A DNA stretch of 64,000 nucleotides from Rhizomicrobium palustre. Lineage in GTDB: Bacteria; Pseudomonadota; Alphaproteobacteria; Micropepsales; Micropepsaceae. Of this stretch, positions 55,685 to 64,000 are shown piece by piece. The notes under the pieces are model-generated. The model saw only the letters and a list, made by a program, of their open reading frames with translations. It was not told the origin of the DNA and made no database searches. Made by a program: the position numbers and the translations under genes. Each line of letters starts with the position of its first letter. Within the stretch, counting starts at the first letter, position 1. Location: positions 930,139 to 994,138 of the forward strand of contig NZ_JAASRM010000001.1 in the NCBI RefSeq assembly GCF_011761565.1. The letters run 5' to 3'.

Positions 55685-57853
55685 ATGGGTTGGTTTCGGC
55701 AGCTTTGCTGCGGTGGCTTGGCGCTGACATTTGCGGTTCCGGCATTAGCGGAAGAAACCGCGAAAGCCCCGACCAAATCAGAAAGCAAAAAAGAAACTGC
55801 AAAAGAACAGGCCAAAGAGACCGTCACCGTTGCGGGCACACGACCGAGTGTGCAGGTACTGGCGGATCGCACGGTCTATTCCCTCGACAAGAACATCCAA
55901 AGCTCGACCAGTTCCATCAGCGATATCTTGCGCAACCTGCCCTCGCTCGATGTCGATATCGACGGCAATGTTTCGCTGCGGGGCGATCAGAATGTCACGA
56001 TCCTGATTGACGGCAAGAAATCGCCGCTACTTGCCGGGAACAAGGCCGATGCCTTGCAGCAGATTCCGGCCAGCATGATCGAACGCGTGGAAGTGATCAC
56101 CAATCCTTCAGCGGAATTTCGCGCCGAAGGCTCGGCGGGCATCATCAACATCGTTTTGCGCAAAGACCGCGAGCTGGTTTCTTCCGGCATCGTGCGGGTG
56201 AATGTGGGTGACCGCGGGCGCCTAAACGCGTCGGCGACAGGCAATGTGAAGCTAGGACCAGTGCATCTCAACGGCGGCTATGGCGAGCGGCGCGACGGAC
56301 GCCGCTCCGTTTCCTCCGTCGTGCGCACTGATGGCACCAACACCACTTCCTCCCAAGCCATGACCGGCAGATCGGCCTATTCCGGACGCTGGACCTATCT
56401 TGCCGCGACCGCCGATGCAGGCAAAGACGAGTTTCAACTTAGCGGTAATTACGGTGCCTGGGCCGGGCATTACGGTTCGACCGAGAACAATATCGCCGCG
56501 GGCAGTGATATGCTGCGCGACGGCTATTCCACCTGGGGCAGCGAGAACGCAGGCGGAGAAGCCGGCTACCGCCACAAATTCGCGGACAAAGACGAGAGCT
56601 TTCACCTCGACCTCTCCCATTACATATCGTGGAGCCGCAGCGGCTCTGATTACACAAATCTTGTTGGGGGTACGCCCGATTACTGGCAGCGCCGCCGCTC
56701 GAGAGGGCATGAGACCCATACCGGGCTTGAAGCCGATTACGAGCTACCGCTAGGCGAAAAGGGCAAGTTCAAAACCGGCTATGCTCTGCAAATCGACACC
56801 AACCTCACCGACGCGCTCGGCTTATGGCGCGATCCCACATTATCCGATTGGGCAAGCGATAACGGTTTCACCAATCTTTTCGCGCTCGATCGCAGCGTGC
56901 ATGCCGGCTATCTCAGCTATGAGCAGAAATTCGGTGCCTTCGGCGTGAAGGCGGGTCTGCGGCTGGAGCAAGATTTTCTCCATACCGATCTCAAAACCAC
57001 TGGCGAGGTGCACGACACAAAAGCCCTCGGCCTCTATCCCAGCCTGCATTTGAGCTATGCCCTGACCGACACCAATCTGGTGACGCTTTCCTACAGCCGC
57101 CGCCTGAACCGGCCGCAACTCGACTCCCTCAATCCGGCGCGCTATTCCAACGACGCGTTCAGTGTCTGGGCGGGAAATCCGCTGCTCCAAAACGAGGCGG
57201 TGGATGCCTATGAAACATCCTATCACCATATCGGTGAGACATCGGATGTGATGGTGACCGGCTTTTACCGGGCCACCTATCATGGCTTTGCCAATGTCTA
57301 TCGCTACCTTTCCAGCACAGTGCTTCTGACGACGACGGATAATCTTGCCCATCGCATGGCGAGCGGGGTGGAAGCCAATGTCAATGCCACGCTGCTGCCG
57401 GGCCTTAACCTGAAAAGCTCCGGCGCATTGTCGTACAGCGAATTCAATCCCGGCGCCCAAGGGATTGGCACCAAGCAATCGGGTATGAATTGGAATATCA
57501 AAGGCGGCTTCGAATGGCAGCCGCTGCCGGAAGATAGCCTGCAGCTCAACATCAATTATGCGGGCAAGCAGCGTTTTTCCCAAGGCTATACAAACCCGAC
57601 ATTGTCCGGCGATCTGGGGCTGCGGCACCGTTTCGAGGGCGGCTTTGCGGCGGTGGTTTCGGTGAACAACCTGTTCGATTCATGGGACCGCGGCATGGTG
57701 CTGGATTCTCCGGGACTGCACCAAGTCAGCAACCGCAGCAATCCTGGCCGAGTCTTCTACTTCGGCCTCGTCTATACTTTCGGCGGCGCCAAGGATGTCG
57801 AGCCAGCCAGCGGTGGCGCGCAAGGCGGTATGGGACCGGGCGGGGGACAGTAA
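55685..57853 (+). CDS. TonB-dependent receptor/outer-membrane beta-barrel protein
   Basis: 722 aa. Signal peptide (cut near ALA|EET), a Lys/Glu-rich linker, TonB-box-like KETVTVAGTRPSV, and a plug with DILRNLPSLDVDIDGNVSLRG and IDGKKSPLL. IERVEVITNPSAEFRAEGSAGIINI is the conserved plug end of the outer-membrane beta-barrel family. The barrel follows; the tail is Gly-rich. Substrate unknown, but its place between GH28 and kdu genes suggests oligogalacturonides. The gap 55492-55684 shows no operator copy. Confidence 0.9.
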   Translation: MGWFRQLCCGGLALTFAVPALAEETAKAPTKSESKKETAKEQAKETVTVAGTRPSVQVLADRTVYSLDKNIQSSTSSISDILRNLPSLDVDIDGNVSLRGDQNVTILIDGKKSPLLAGNKADALQQIPASMIERVEVITNPSAEFRAEGSAGIINIVLRKDRELVSSGIVRVNVGDRGRLNASATGNVKLGPVHLNGGYGERRDGRRSVSSVVRTDGTNTTSSQAMTGRSAYSGRWTYLAATADAGKDEFQLSGNYGAWAGHYGSTENNIAAGSDMLRDGYSTWGSENAGGEAGYRHKFADKDESFHLDLSHYISWSRSGSDYTNLVGGTPDYWQRRRSRGHETHTGLEADYELPLGEKGKFKTGYALQIDTNLTDALGLWRDPTLSDWASDNGFTNLFALDRSVHAGYLSYEQKFGAFGVKAGLRLEQDFLHTDLKTTGEVHDTKALGLYPSLHLSYALTDTNLVTLSYSRRLNRPQLDSLNPARYSNDAFSVWAGNPLLQNEAVDAYETSYHHIGETSDVMVTGFYRATYHGFANVYRYLSSTVLLTTTDNLAHRMASGVEANVNATLLPGLNLKSSGALSYSEFNPGAQGIGTKQSGMNWNIKGGFEWQPLPEDSLQLNINYAGKQRFSQGYTNPTLSGDLGLRHRFEGGFAAVVSVNNLFDSWDRGMVLDSPGLHQVSNRSNPGRVFYFGLVYTFGGAKDVEPASGGAQGGMGPGGGQ

Positions 57854-57859
57854 GTTCTC

Positions 57860-57892
57860 GAAACAAAACCCCTGCCCGTTGCCGGACAGGGG
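57860..57892 (-). terminator. Rho-independent terminator of the kduI-kduD operon
   Basis: A 10-bp stem CCCCTGTCCG / CGGGCAGGGG with one mismatch; on the minus strand it is followed by TTTTGTTT. A second, 9-bp hairpin (57917-57937) between it and kduD has no T-run. Confidence 0.75.
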
Positions 57893-57952
57893 TGAAGGTA
57901 GAGAAACGGGAACGTTGGGACGTTTTAGAAACGTCCCGCACCAGGATCTGGA

Positions 57953-58711
<759 letters not shown>

Positions 58712-58741
58712 TATGCTTTTCCCTGGATGTAATCTGTTGGC

Positions 58742-59596
58742 TTATTTGAGCTGGCAGATGTCGAGCACCTGCATGTCGGTGTAGTCGAGATTCTCGCCGC
58801 CCATGGCCCAGATGAAGGTGTAAGCAGCGGTGCCCGCGCCCATGTGGATCGACCACGGCGGCGACACGACGGCTTCTTCATTGTTGATGATGATGTGGCG
58901 GATCGCGTCGGGCTGGCCCATGAAATGGAAGACGCGGTCGTTCTCGGCGACATTGTAATAGAAATAGACTTCCGAGCGGCGCTCGTGGGTGTGCGGCGGC
59001 ATGGTGTTCCAGACCGAGCCGGTCTTCAGCGTGGTGACGCCGAGGAGGAGCTGGCAGGACTTCGCCGTGGTCGGCACGATGTACTGGCGGATGGTGCGCT
59101 CATTGGAGGTCGCGAGGCTGCCGCGTTCCAGCGGAACGGCCTTCTCAACCGAGATGTGCACGGTTTCGAAGCGCTGATAGGCCGGGGTGGAGGCGAGATA
59201 GAACTTCGCGGGCTTGGCGGCATCGTTGGAGGCGAAGACCACTTCAGCCGTGCCCATCGGGATATAAAGGCCGTCTTCCGGGATGAGGTCGTACTTCACG
59301 CCATCGACCGTGACCGTGCCGGCGCCCTGGCCGACATTGACGACGCCGAGTTCGCGGCGTTCCAAGAACGGCTTGCCCGCGGCGGAGGCCGGTTCAGTCT
59401 GCAGGGGCAGCGCCACCGGCTTCGTCGCCGGGAAGGCACCGCCGATGATCATGCGCTCGACATGGGTGTAGGTGAGCGAGATTTCGTCAGCGACGAAAAT
59501 GCCGTCGACCAGATAGCGGTCGCGGAGCTGGTCGTTGCTGGCGCCGACCATGCTGTCGGGGCTCGTTCCGTAAAGGGTCTTCTTGAAAATCGACAT
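58742..59596 (-). CDS. kduI: 5-dehydro-4-deoxy-D-glucuronate isomerase KduI
   Basis: Cupin isomerase that converts 4-deoxy-L-threo-5-hexosulose uronate to 2,5-diketo-3-deoxygluconate. 284 aa, normal. [28 protein letters not shown], and [16 protein letters not shown] with the zinc His pair are conserved, and [23 protein letters not shown] near the C-terminus is the family hallmark. Operator copy 6 lies 60 nt upstream. Confidence 0.96.
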   Translation of the reverse strand: MSIFKKTLYGTSPDSMVGASNDQLRDRYLVDGIFVADEISLTYTHVERMIIGGAFPATKPVALPLQTEPASAAGKPFLERRELGVVNVGQGAGTVTVDGVKYDLIPEDGLYIPMGTAEVVFASNDAAKPAKFYLASTPAYQRFETVHISVEKAVPLERGSLATSNERTIRQYIVPTTAKSCQLLLGVTTLKTGSVWNTMPPHTHERRSEVYFYYNVAENDRVFHFMGQPDAIRHIIINNEEAVVSPPWSIHMGAGTAAYTFIWAMGGENLDYTDMQVLDICQLK

Positions 59597-59655
59597 GGCG
59601 CTTCCTCTCGATGGCGCGCCACGCCATGGGGCCTCGGTCCCCAGAGCGTGGCTTT

Positions 59656-59669
59656 GGTAACCGGTGTCA
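59656..59669. promoter_or_regulatory. LacI-type operator copy 6 (kduI-kduD)
   Basis: GGTAACCGGTGTCA, right half perfect. It is between the LacI regulator stop and the kduI start. Confidence 0.65.
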
Positions 59670-59700
59670 TAACGCTCCGGGCCGTCCGGCGCAATGCTTC

Positions 59701-60732
59701 TTACGCGCGCGGGTCCGGGGCAGCGGTGGATTCACGGGGGATGAGTTTGGGAAAAATTTCCGCCACATCGCCCGCACCCGGCCGCTTTTTCTCCTGCTTT
59801 CCGAACAGCTTATCGATCGCAAGCCGCCCCATATCGCGCACCGGCAGGCGCACGGAGGTGAGAGGCGGCCAGAGCTGGATTGCCGTGGTAGAGTCATCAA
59901 AACCAATCACGGAAAGATCTTTTGGGATCGAAATTGACAGTTCGTGAGCGACTTTATACACGCCCGCAGCCATCTCGTCATTACCGCAAAAGACGGCGGT
60001 TGGACGCGGGTTGAGCGCCAGAAGCTCCCGTGCGATCGCGATTCCGCCCTCGAAGGTATAATTGCCCTCCCGGTCCATGGCCGGATCAACCTTAAGCCCC
60101 CGCTCCGCCAAAGCCTCGCGAAAGCCGCGGCGCCGTTCATGCGCCGAGCGGAAGGAGGGCGGACCGGAAATATGGGCGATGCGGGTATGGCCAAGCCCGG
60201 CCAGATGATGGGCCGCTTCCGCCGCCCCGTTGGCGTCATGGGTCACCACCATGGTGCCCGGCTTATCCAGCACCACCGAGGCGACGCGGACATAAGGGCA
60301 ATCAAATTCGCGCAGCATTTTTACGAGGCGCTCGTCCTCGGACACCGAGGGGGTCAAAATGACACCGAACAATTTCTGCCGCTCGATGAAGGAGCGCAAA
60401 TCCGAAAGATAGGTCTGGCTGCCACGCTCGCAGGGGTGGACGAGCAACCCGTAAGAGGTGCCGCGCATACCATCGAGCAGGCCTTGCTGCATCGAGACGA
60501 CATATTGCGGCGTCGGGTTGTCGTAGATCATTCCGATCAGGAACGAGCGGCGGAAAGCGAGACCACGCGCCTGCGGATCAGGCTCGAAGCCCACTTCGCG
60601 AATGATCGCATTCACTTTCAGCCGCGTCTCCTCCTTTACAAAGGGGGAGTCGTTGATCACGCGCGAAACGGTCTTTTTGGAAACGTTGGCGAGGCGGGCA
60701 ATATCGTTGATGGTCGAACGTTTGCGGCCCTT
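59701..60732 (-). CDS. LacI-family regulator of the pectin locus, start unresolved
   Basis: The helix-turn-helix [20 protein letters not shown] and hinge lead into a periplasmic-binding-like effector domain ([78 protein letters not shown]). The first ordinary start codon in frame is GTG 60660, inside the helix-turn-helix, which would destroy DNA binding. The frame is open to a stop at 60790-60792 without ATG, GTG, TTG or CTG before that. The coordinate 60732 only marks where sequence resembles a LacI N-terminus. An indel or a rare start codon is likely. Inferred controller of the six operators. Confidence 0.75.
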   Translation of the reverse strand, partial: KGRKRSTINDIARLANVSKKTVSRVINDSPFVKEETRLKVNAIIREVGFEPDPQARGLAFRRSFLIGMIYDNPTPQYVVSMQQGLLDGMRGTSYGLLVHPCERGSQTYLSDLRSFIERQKLFGVILTPSVSEDERLVKMLREFDCPYVRVASVVLDKPGTMVVTHDANGAAEAAHHLAGLGHTRIAHISGPPSFRSAHERRRGFREALAERGLKVDPAMDREGNYTFEGGIAIARELLALNPRPTAVFCGNDEMAAGVYKVAHELSISIPKDLSVIGFDDSTTAIQLWPPLTSVRLPVRDMGRLAIDKLFGKQEKKRPGAGDVAEIFPKLIPRESTAAPDPRA

Positions 60733-60931
60733 TTCTGCGGGTTCGGGTGACGTTGTCCTGCTCCAGTATTTTCTCGGTTTGCGATGCGTTCAAAGCCGAT
60801 AGGCGGACGACCGCAAGCCGATTTGTCCTGACGCACAATACAGGATTCTGTCCCCTCGCCAACGGCCCGGGACAAAATGGCTTAATCCTGGCCCAAAGGG
60901 AGCGTTCACAATTGTCTCGTTTTAATCTGAT

Positions 60932-63541
60932 CTATCGGCGCCGATTAAGAAGTTTGACCAATGGTTTGGCAGCCTTGGCATAACCTTCCCAAGGCTTCGA
61001 TTTGGCAAGCAAGGCAGGCACCGTGGCGATGGTGAACCGCGCGGGATCGAGTCCTTTTCTTACTTTTTGCCAATCCAGCGGCATCGACACTGTGGCACCC
61101 GGACGAGCTCTGGGCGAAAGCGGCGCGACCGCCGTCGCCATGCGGTCATTGCGCAAATAATCCAGGAAAATGCGGCCAGTCCTGTCTTTCTTGGCCATCT
61201 TGATGAGGTATTTCTTGGGACTGTCGGCGGCCATGGCGGCGCAAATCTCACGCGCCATGGTCTTAGCCGTGGGCCAATCAAGCCCTTCCCCATCAAAGGG
61301 CACCACCACATGCATGCCCTTACCGCCGGTGGTCTTGGCGAAGGGAATGAGACCTATTCCCTCCAGCCGCGCCTTCAACTCCAGCGCCGCAGCTATCACA
61401 TCGTCGAAGGACAAATCCGGGGCCGGGTCAAGATCGAAGACAAAGCGCCCCGGCTCGGCGGGTTTTCCAGGGCGGGAATTCCAAGGATGGATTTCCAAAG
61501 CCGCAGTTTGGGCGAGCGCGGCCAAGGCTTCAGGCCGATCGATCTGCAGATAGGGCTTTTTGTCGCCAAACACCGCCACCGTCGACAACAGCGAAGATTG
61601 CCCCATCATGGCGTGGCGCTGAAAGAAGTGTACCCCATCGATTCCATCCGGCGCGCGGATGATGGAGGACGGGCGGCCCGCGATATGGGGCATCATCCAA
61701 TCGGCGACGCTTTCGAAATAACGCGCGAGATCGAGTTTGGTGAAGCCTTCGGTCCAGAGCGGTTTATCGGGATGCGAGATCGGCACGCCCATCACCACAC
61801 TGCTCTGCGATGCTTTTGCTTTGGCTGATTTGGGCTTCGTTTTCGCGGCGGGTTTGGCGAGCGGCGTTTTCGCGCTGGCGGGCTTTTCAGCCACCACCTC
61901 TTCGGCGGGTTTATCTTCCCGCAAGCCTTTGAAGGCGCCTTGGCGCACCATGCCATCACCCGTCCAGCCCGCGAATTCGATTTCCGCGACCAGCTCCGGC
62001 TTCAGCCAATGGATGCTTTTCTCCGCCCGCGGCGCATTCACCCCGGTGAAGGGATTTTCTTTCGCCGCCATCGCCTTCAGCTTGGGCATGAGGCGGGCCA
62101 CCTTATCGCCGCCATAGCCGGTGCCGACGCGGCCCGCATAGATCAAATGTTCGCCATGGCGCACCCCGACCAGAAGCGAGCGGAACCGCCCGTTAGTGTC
62201 ACTCCAGCCGCCGATTACCACCTCATGCCCGGCACGGCATTTGGCTTTGGTCCAGGCGCCATCGCGATCTGAACGATAGGGCGCGGAAAGCTTTTTGGAG
62301 ACGATGCCTTCGAGCGACATGCGGCAGGCCGATTTAAGCACCGCGTCACCGCCGCTTTCGAAATGGGCGACGTAGCGCAAAGCACCTGTTTGCGGCAGCA
62401 AGGCTTCGAGGCGCGCTTTTCGTTCCGAGAGCGGCAGGGCGCGCAAATCCTCGCCGTTTTCAAACAGAAGATCGAAGACGAAATAGATGAGGTTCTCGCT
62501 CTTTCCATCCGAGAGCGCGGCTTGCAGCGCTGCGAAATCCGGCGCGCCATTATGATCGAGCGCCACCACTTCGCCATCCAGGATGCAATCGGGAAGCGTG
62601 GCGGCAGCTTTGGCGATGGCATTGAACCGCGCCGTCCAATCAAGCCCCTTGCGGGTGCGCAGAATACATTTGCCCTTCTCTATCCGCGCTTGGATCCGAT
62701 AACCGTCGAACTTCACCTCATGTACATAGCCGGAAGATTCCGGCGGGTGATCCACCAGCTTGCACAGCATGGGCGAAATGAACCCCGGCATCGCGGTTTT
62801 CTTCGGCGGACTTGTTTTCGTAGCTGCCTTTTTGGGGACGGGCTTTTCTTCGGCTTTGCGCCCCACCGGATCGGAATGCTGCGCGTGGTTGGAGTGCCAA
62901 ACCGCGTTCTTGGCAAAAGCGGCGCTCAACATGAAGGGCTTGGGCTTTTTGCCCTTGCCGGAAGCAATCTCCTCCATGCTGCGGCCAGAGGCGACGGAGT
63001 GATCTTCATCCAGCAGCGCGTCGGCATTTCCAGGCTGCTCGAATTCGTCGTGGTGCTTGATGAGCAGCCAATTCGGCCGCGCCCGGGATTTTCCGCGCGC
63101 GTATTTATCGTTCTTCATCCGCACCAGGACAAAGCCGCCCTTCAGCTTTTCGCCCATCAGCACGAATTTAAGATCGCCTTTCTTGAGGAGCTTTTCGGGA
63201 TCGCCTTCGGGCTGCCAATAACCGCGATCCCACAGCATTACCGTGCCGCCTCCATATTGTCCTTTGGGAATGGTGCCTTCGAAATCGCCGTAATCGAGGG
63301 GATGATCCTCCACCTCCGCCGCGAGCCGCCGCACGCTGGCATCGACAGAGGGACCTTTGGCGATTGCCCAGGATTTGAACACTCCACCTATCTCCAAGCG
63401 GAAATCATAATGCAGATGGGATGCGGCGTGCTTCTGCACCACAAAACGCAAAGCCTTGGCTGGCAGGACCTTGGCCTTGCCACTCGGCTCTGCGGTGATG
63501 GTGAAATCACGCTTGGCTTGGTAATCAGCGAGTTTGACCAT
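60932..63541 (-). CDS. ligD: DNA ligase D (non-homologous end joining)
   Basis: 869 aa with three domains: 3'-phosphoesterase at about 1-190 (SHLHYDFRLEIGG), ATP-dependent ligase at about 240-540 with adenylated Lys about 277 in EVKFDGYR, and a primase-polymerase domain at about 590-850 (FDLDPAPDLSFDDV, KTTGGKGMHVVVPF). Ala/Lys/Pro-rich linkers join them. It repairs double-strand breaks with Ku; no ku gene is in the window. The start MVKLADYQAK has GGAGG upstream; ten codons before it are open but not needed. Confidence 0.96.
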   Translation of the reverse strand: MVKLADYQAKRDFTITAEPSGKAKVLPAKALRFVVQKHAASHLHYDFRLEIGGVFKSWAIAKGPSVDASVRRLAAEVEDHPLDYGDFEGTIPKGQYGGGTVMLWDRGYWQPEGDPEKLLKKGDLKFVLMGEKLKGGFVLVRMKNDKYARGKSRARPNWLLIKHHDEFEQPGNADALLDEDHSVASGRSMEEIASGKGKKPKPFMLSAAFAKNAVWHSNHAQHSDPVGRKAEEKPVPKKAATKTSPPKKTAMPGFISPMLCKLVDHPPESSGYVHEVKFDGYRIQARIEKGKCILRTRKGLDWTARFNAIAKAAATLPDCILDGEVVALDHNGAPDFAALQAALSDGKSENLIYFVFDLLFENGEDLRALPLSERKARLEALLPQTGALRYVAHFESGGDAVLKSACRMSLEGIVSKKLSAPYRSDRDGAWTKAKCRAGHEVVIGGWSDTNGRFRSLLVGVRHGEHLIYAGRVGTGYGGDKVARLMPKLKAMAAKENPFTGVNAPRAEKSIHWLKPELVAEIEFAGWTGDGMVRQGAFKGLREDKPAEEVVAEKPASAKTPLAKPAAKTKPKSAKAKASQSSVVMGVPISHPDKPLWTEGFTKLDLARYFESVADWMMPHIAGRPSSIIRAPDGIDGVHFFQRHAMMGQSSLLSTVAVFGDKKPYLQIDRPEALAALAQTAALEIHPWNSRPGKPAEPGRFVFDLDPAPDLSFDDVIAAALELKARLEGIGLIPFAKTTGGKGMHVVVPFDGEGLDWPTAKTMAREICAAMAADSPKKYLIKMAKKDRTGRIFLDYLRNDRMATAVAPLSPRARPGATVSMPLDWQKVRKGLDPARFTIATVPALLAKSKPWEGYAKAAKPLVKLLNRRR

Positions 63542-63618
63542 GCATCCCTCCGGCAGGAGGGAACGCGCCAAGGCGAAAATGGATGCGAACGGGCGCCGCA
63601 GCGCCCGCCCTTAAGAAT

Positions 63619-64000
63619 TCACGCGACCTTGGTCGTTTTACCGGCGCCAGGGCCAGCCCCGAGATCGGCGCCGGTGATGACATCGGCGTCCGGGTCCGAA
63701 CTCAAGCGCTCGGCCATGGCGTCGAGGGCAGTTTCTTCCTCTTCGGACAGGCTAACCGAAGCGGAGCCATCGCCGCCATCGACGGCGATCTGCAAGCCCG
63801 GCTCATCGATACGCTCCCATTGCGGACCGTCATTCCAAGGCCCGGTGAGATCGCCATCGATATCGCCATCGCCGCGCGAGAGATTATAGTATTTGTCGGC
63901 AAAGCTCGGATCAGCAGGAAGCTTGCCAGACGGGAAGTTGTTCTCGATGGAATAGAGCGCCTTCTCGAAGGATTTCTGATGCGCCACTTCACGCGTCATC
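63619..64000 (-). CDS. Manganese catalase, C-terminal part
   Basis: The frame runs off the right edge, so 127 codons of the C-terminus remain. REVAHQKSFEKALYSIENNFPSG is the typical C-terminal helix region of non-haem dimanganese catalases, holding a metal-ligand His and Glu, and GPWNDGPQWERID is the following conserved segment. An acidic, Gly/Ala-rich tail ends at the stop. It lies 77 nt upstream of ligD on the same strand and may share its transcript. Confidence 0.8.
   Translation of the reverse strand, partial: MTREVAHQKSFEKALYSIENNFPSGKLPADPSFADKYYNLSRGDGDIDGDLTGPWNDGPQWERIDEPGLQIAVDGGDGSASVSLSEEEETALDAMAERLSSDPDADVITGADLGAGPGAGKTTKVA

Overview
The window reads as a chromosomal segment of a GC-rich Alphaproteobacterium. 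The evidence is a complete alphaproteobacterial-type dcw (division and cell wall) cluster, an ftsZ / lpxC / bamD / recN / ligA gene set in the usual alphaproteobacterial order, an alpha-type RNase P RNA, GANTC sites at cell-cycle promoters, and TonB receptors of the Xanthomonas/Caulobacter class. A relative of Rhizomicrobium (Micropepsaceae) is a guess at genus level only.

Left part (1-14,980): a partial secreted-type esterase and an unknown protein precede a leftward block ligA, recN, bamD and lpxC. In most Alphaproteobacteria lpxC directly follows ftsZ. Here about 7.7 kb of accessory DNA lies between them: exported GH13 and GH97 glucan enzymes, a GNAT acetyltransferase, a translationally coupled pair of exported proteins (glyoxalase-fold and alpha/beta hydrolase), and about 1 kb of noncoding DNA with palindromic repeats. 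Copies of the same repeats also lie between recN and ligA.

Centre (14,981-33,107): one tight leftward operon, mraZ-rsmH-ftsL-ftsI-murE-murF-mraY-murD-ftsW-murG-murC-murB-ddl-ftsQ-ftsA-ftsZ, with most junctions overlapping or abutting. Its promoter carries three TGGG boxes at 10-bp spacing, as expected for MraZ autorepression, and a GANTC site on the -35 element. An ftsZ terminator closes the operon. Next come trmO and the RNase P RNA gene (convergent), and a small leftward operon headed by an 18-bp perfect dyad that includes a ribbon-helix-helix protein, an amidase and small unknown proteins. DjlA-type chaperone, SDR and YwaF-type genes follow.

Right part (39,083-60,792): a pectin/hexuronate locus. 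It holds two ExuT-like MFS transporters, an FAH-family hydratase, a 977-residue TonB receptor, a type-B carboxylesterase, a GH28 polygalacturonase, a second TonB-type receptor, kduD, kduI and a LacI-family regulator. Six copies of a palindrome close to TGACACCGGTGTCA sit in front of the exuT/ywaF pair, the FAH-MFS operon, the TonB receptor (two copies), the esterase (over its start codon) and kduI. I infer one local regulon controlled by the LacI protein at the right end. Zwf, two exported methionine sulfoxide reductases, a DUF2914 protein, an unknown protein and a pentapeptide-repeat protein are interspersed. The LacI gene has no ordinary start codon upstream of its helix-turn-helix, so it may be frameshifted or use an unusual start.

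Right edge (60,932-64,000): a three-domain LigD repair ligase and the C-terminal part of a manganese catalase. No tRNA, rRNA, CRISPR array, insertion sequence or prophage gene was recognised.
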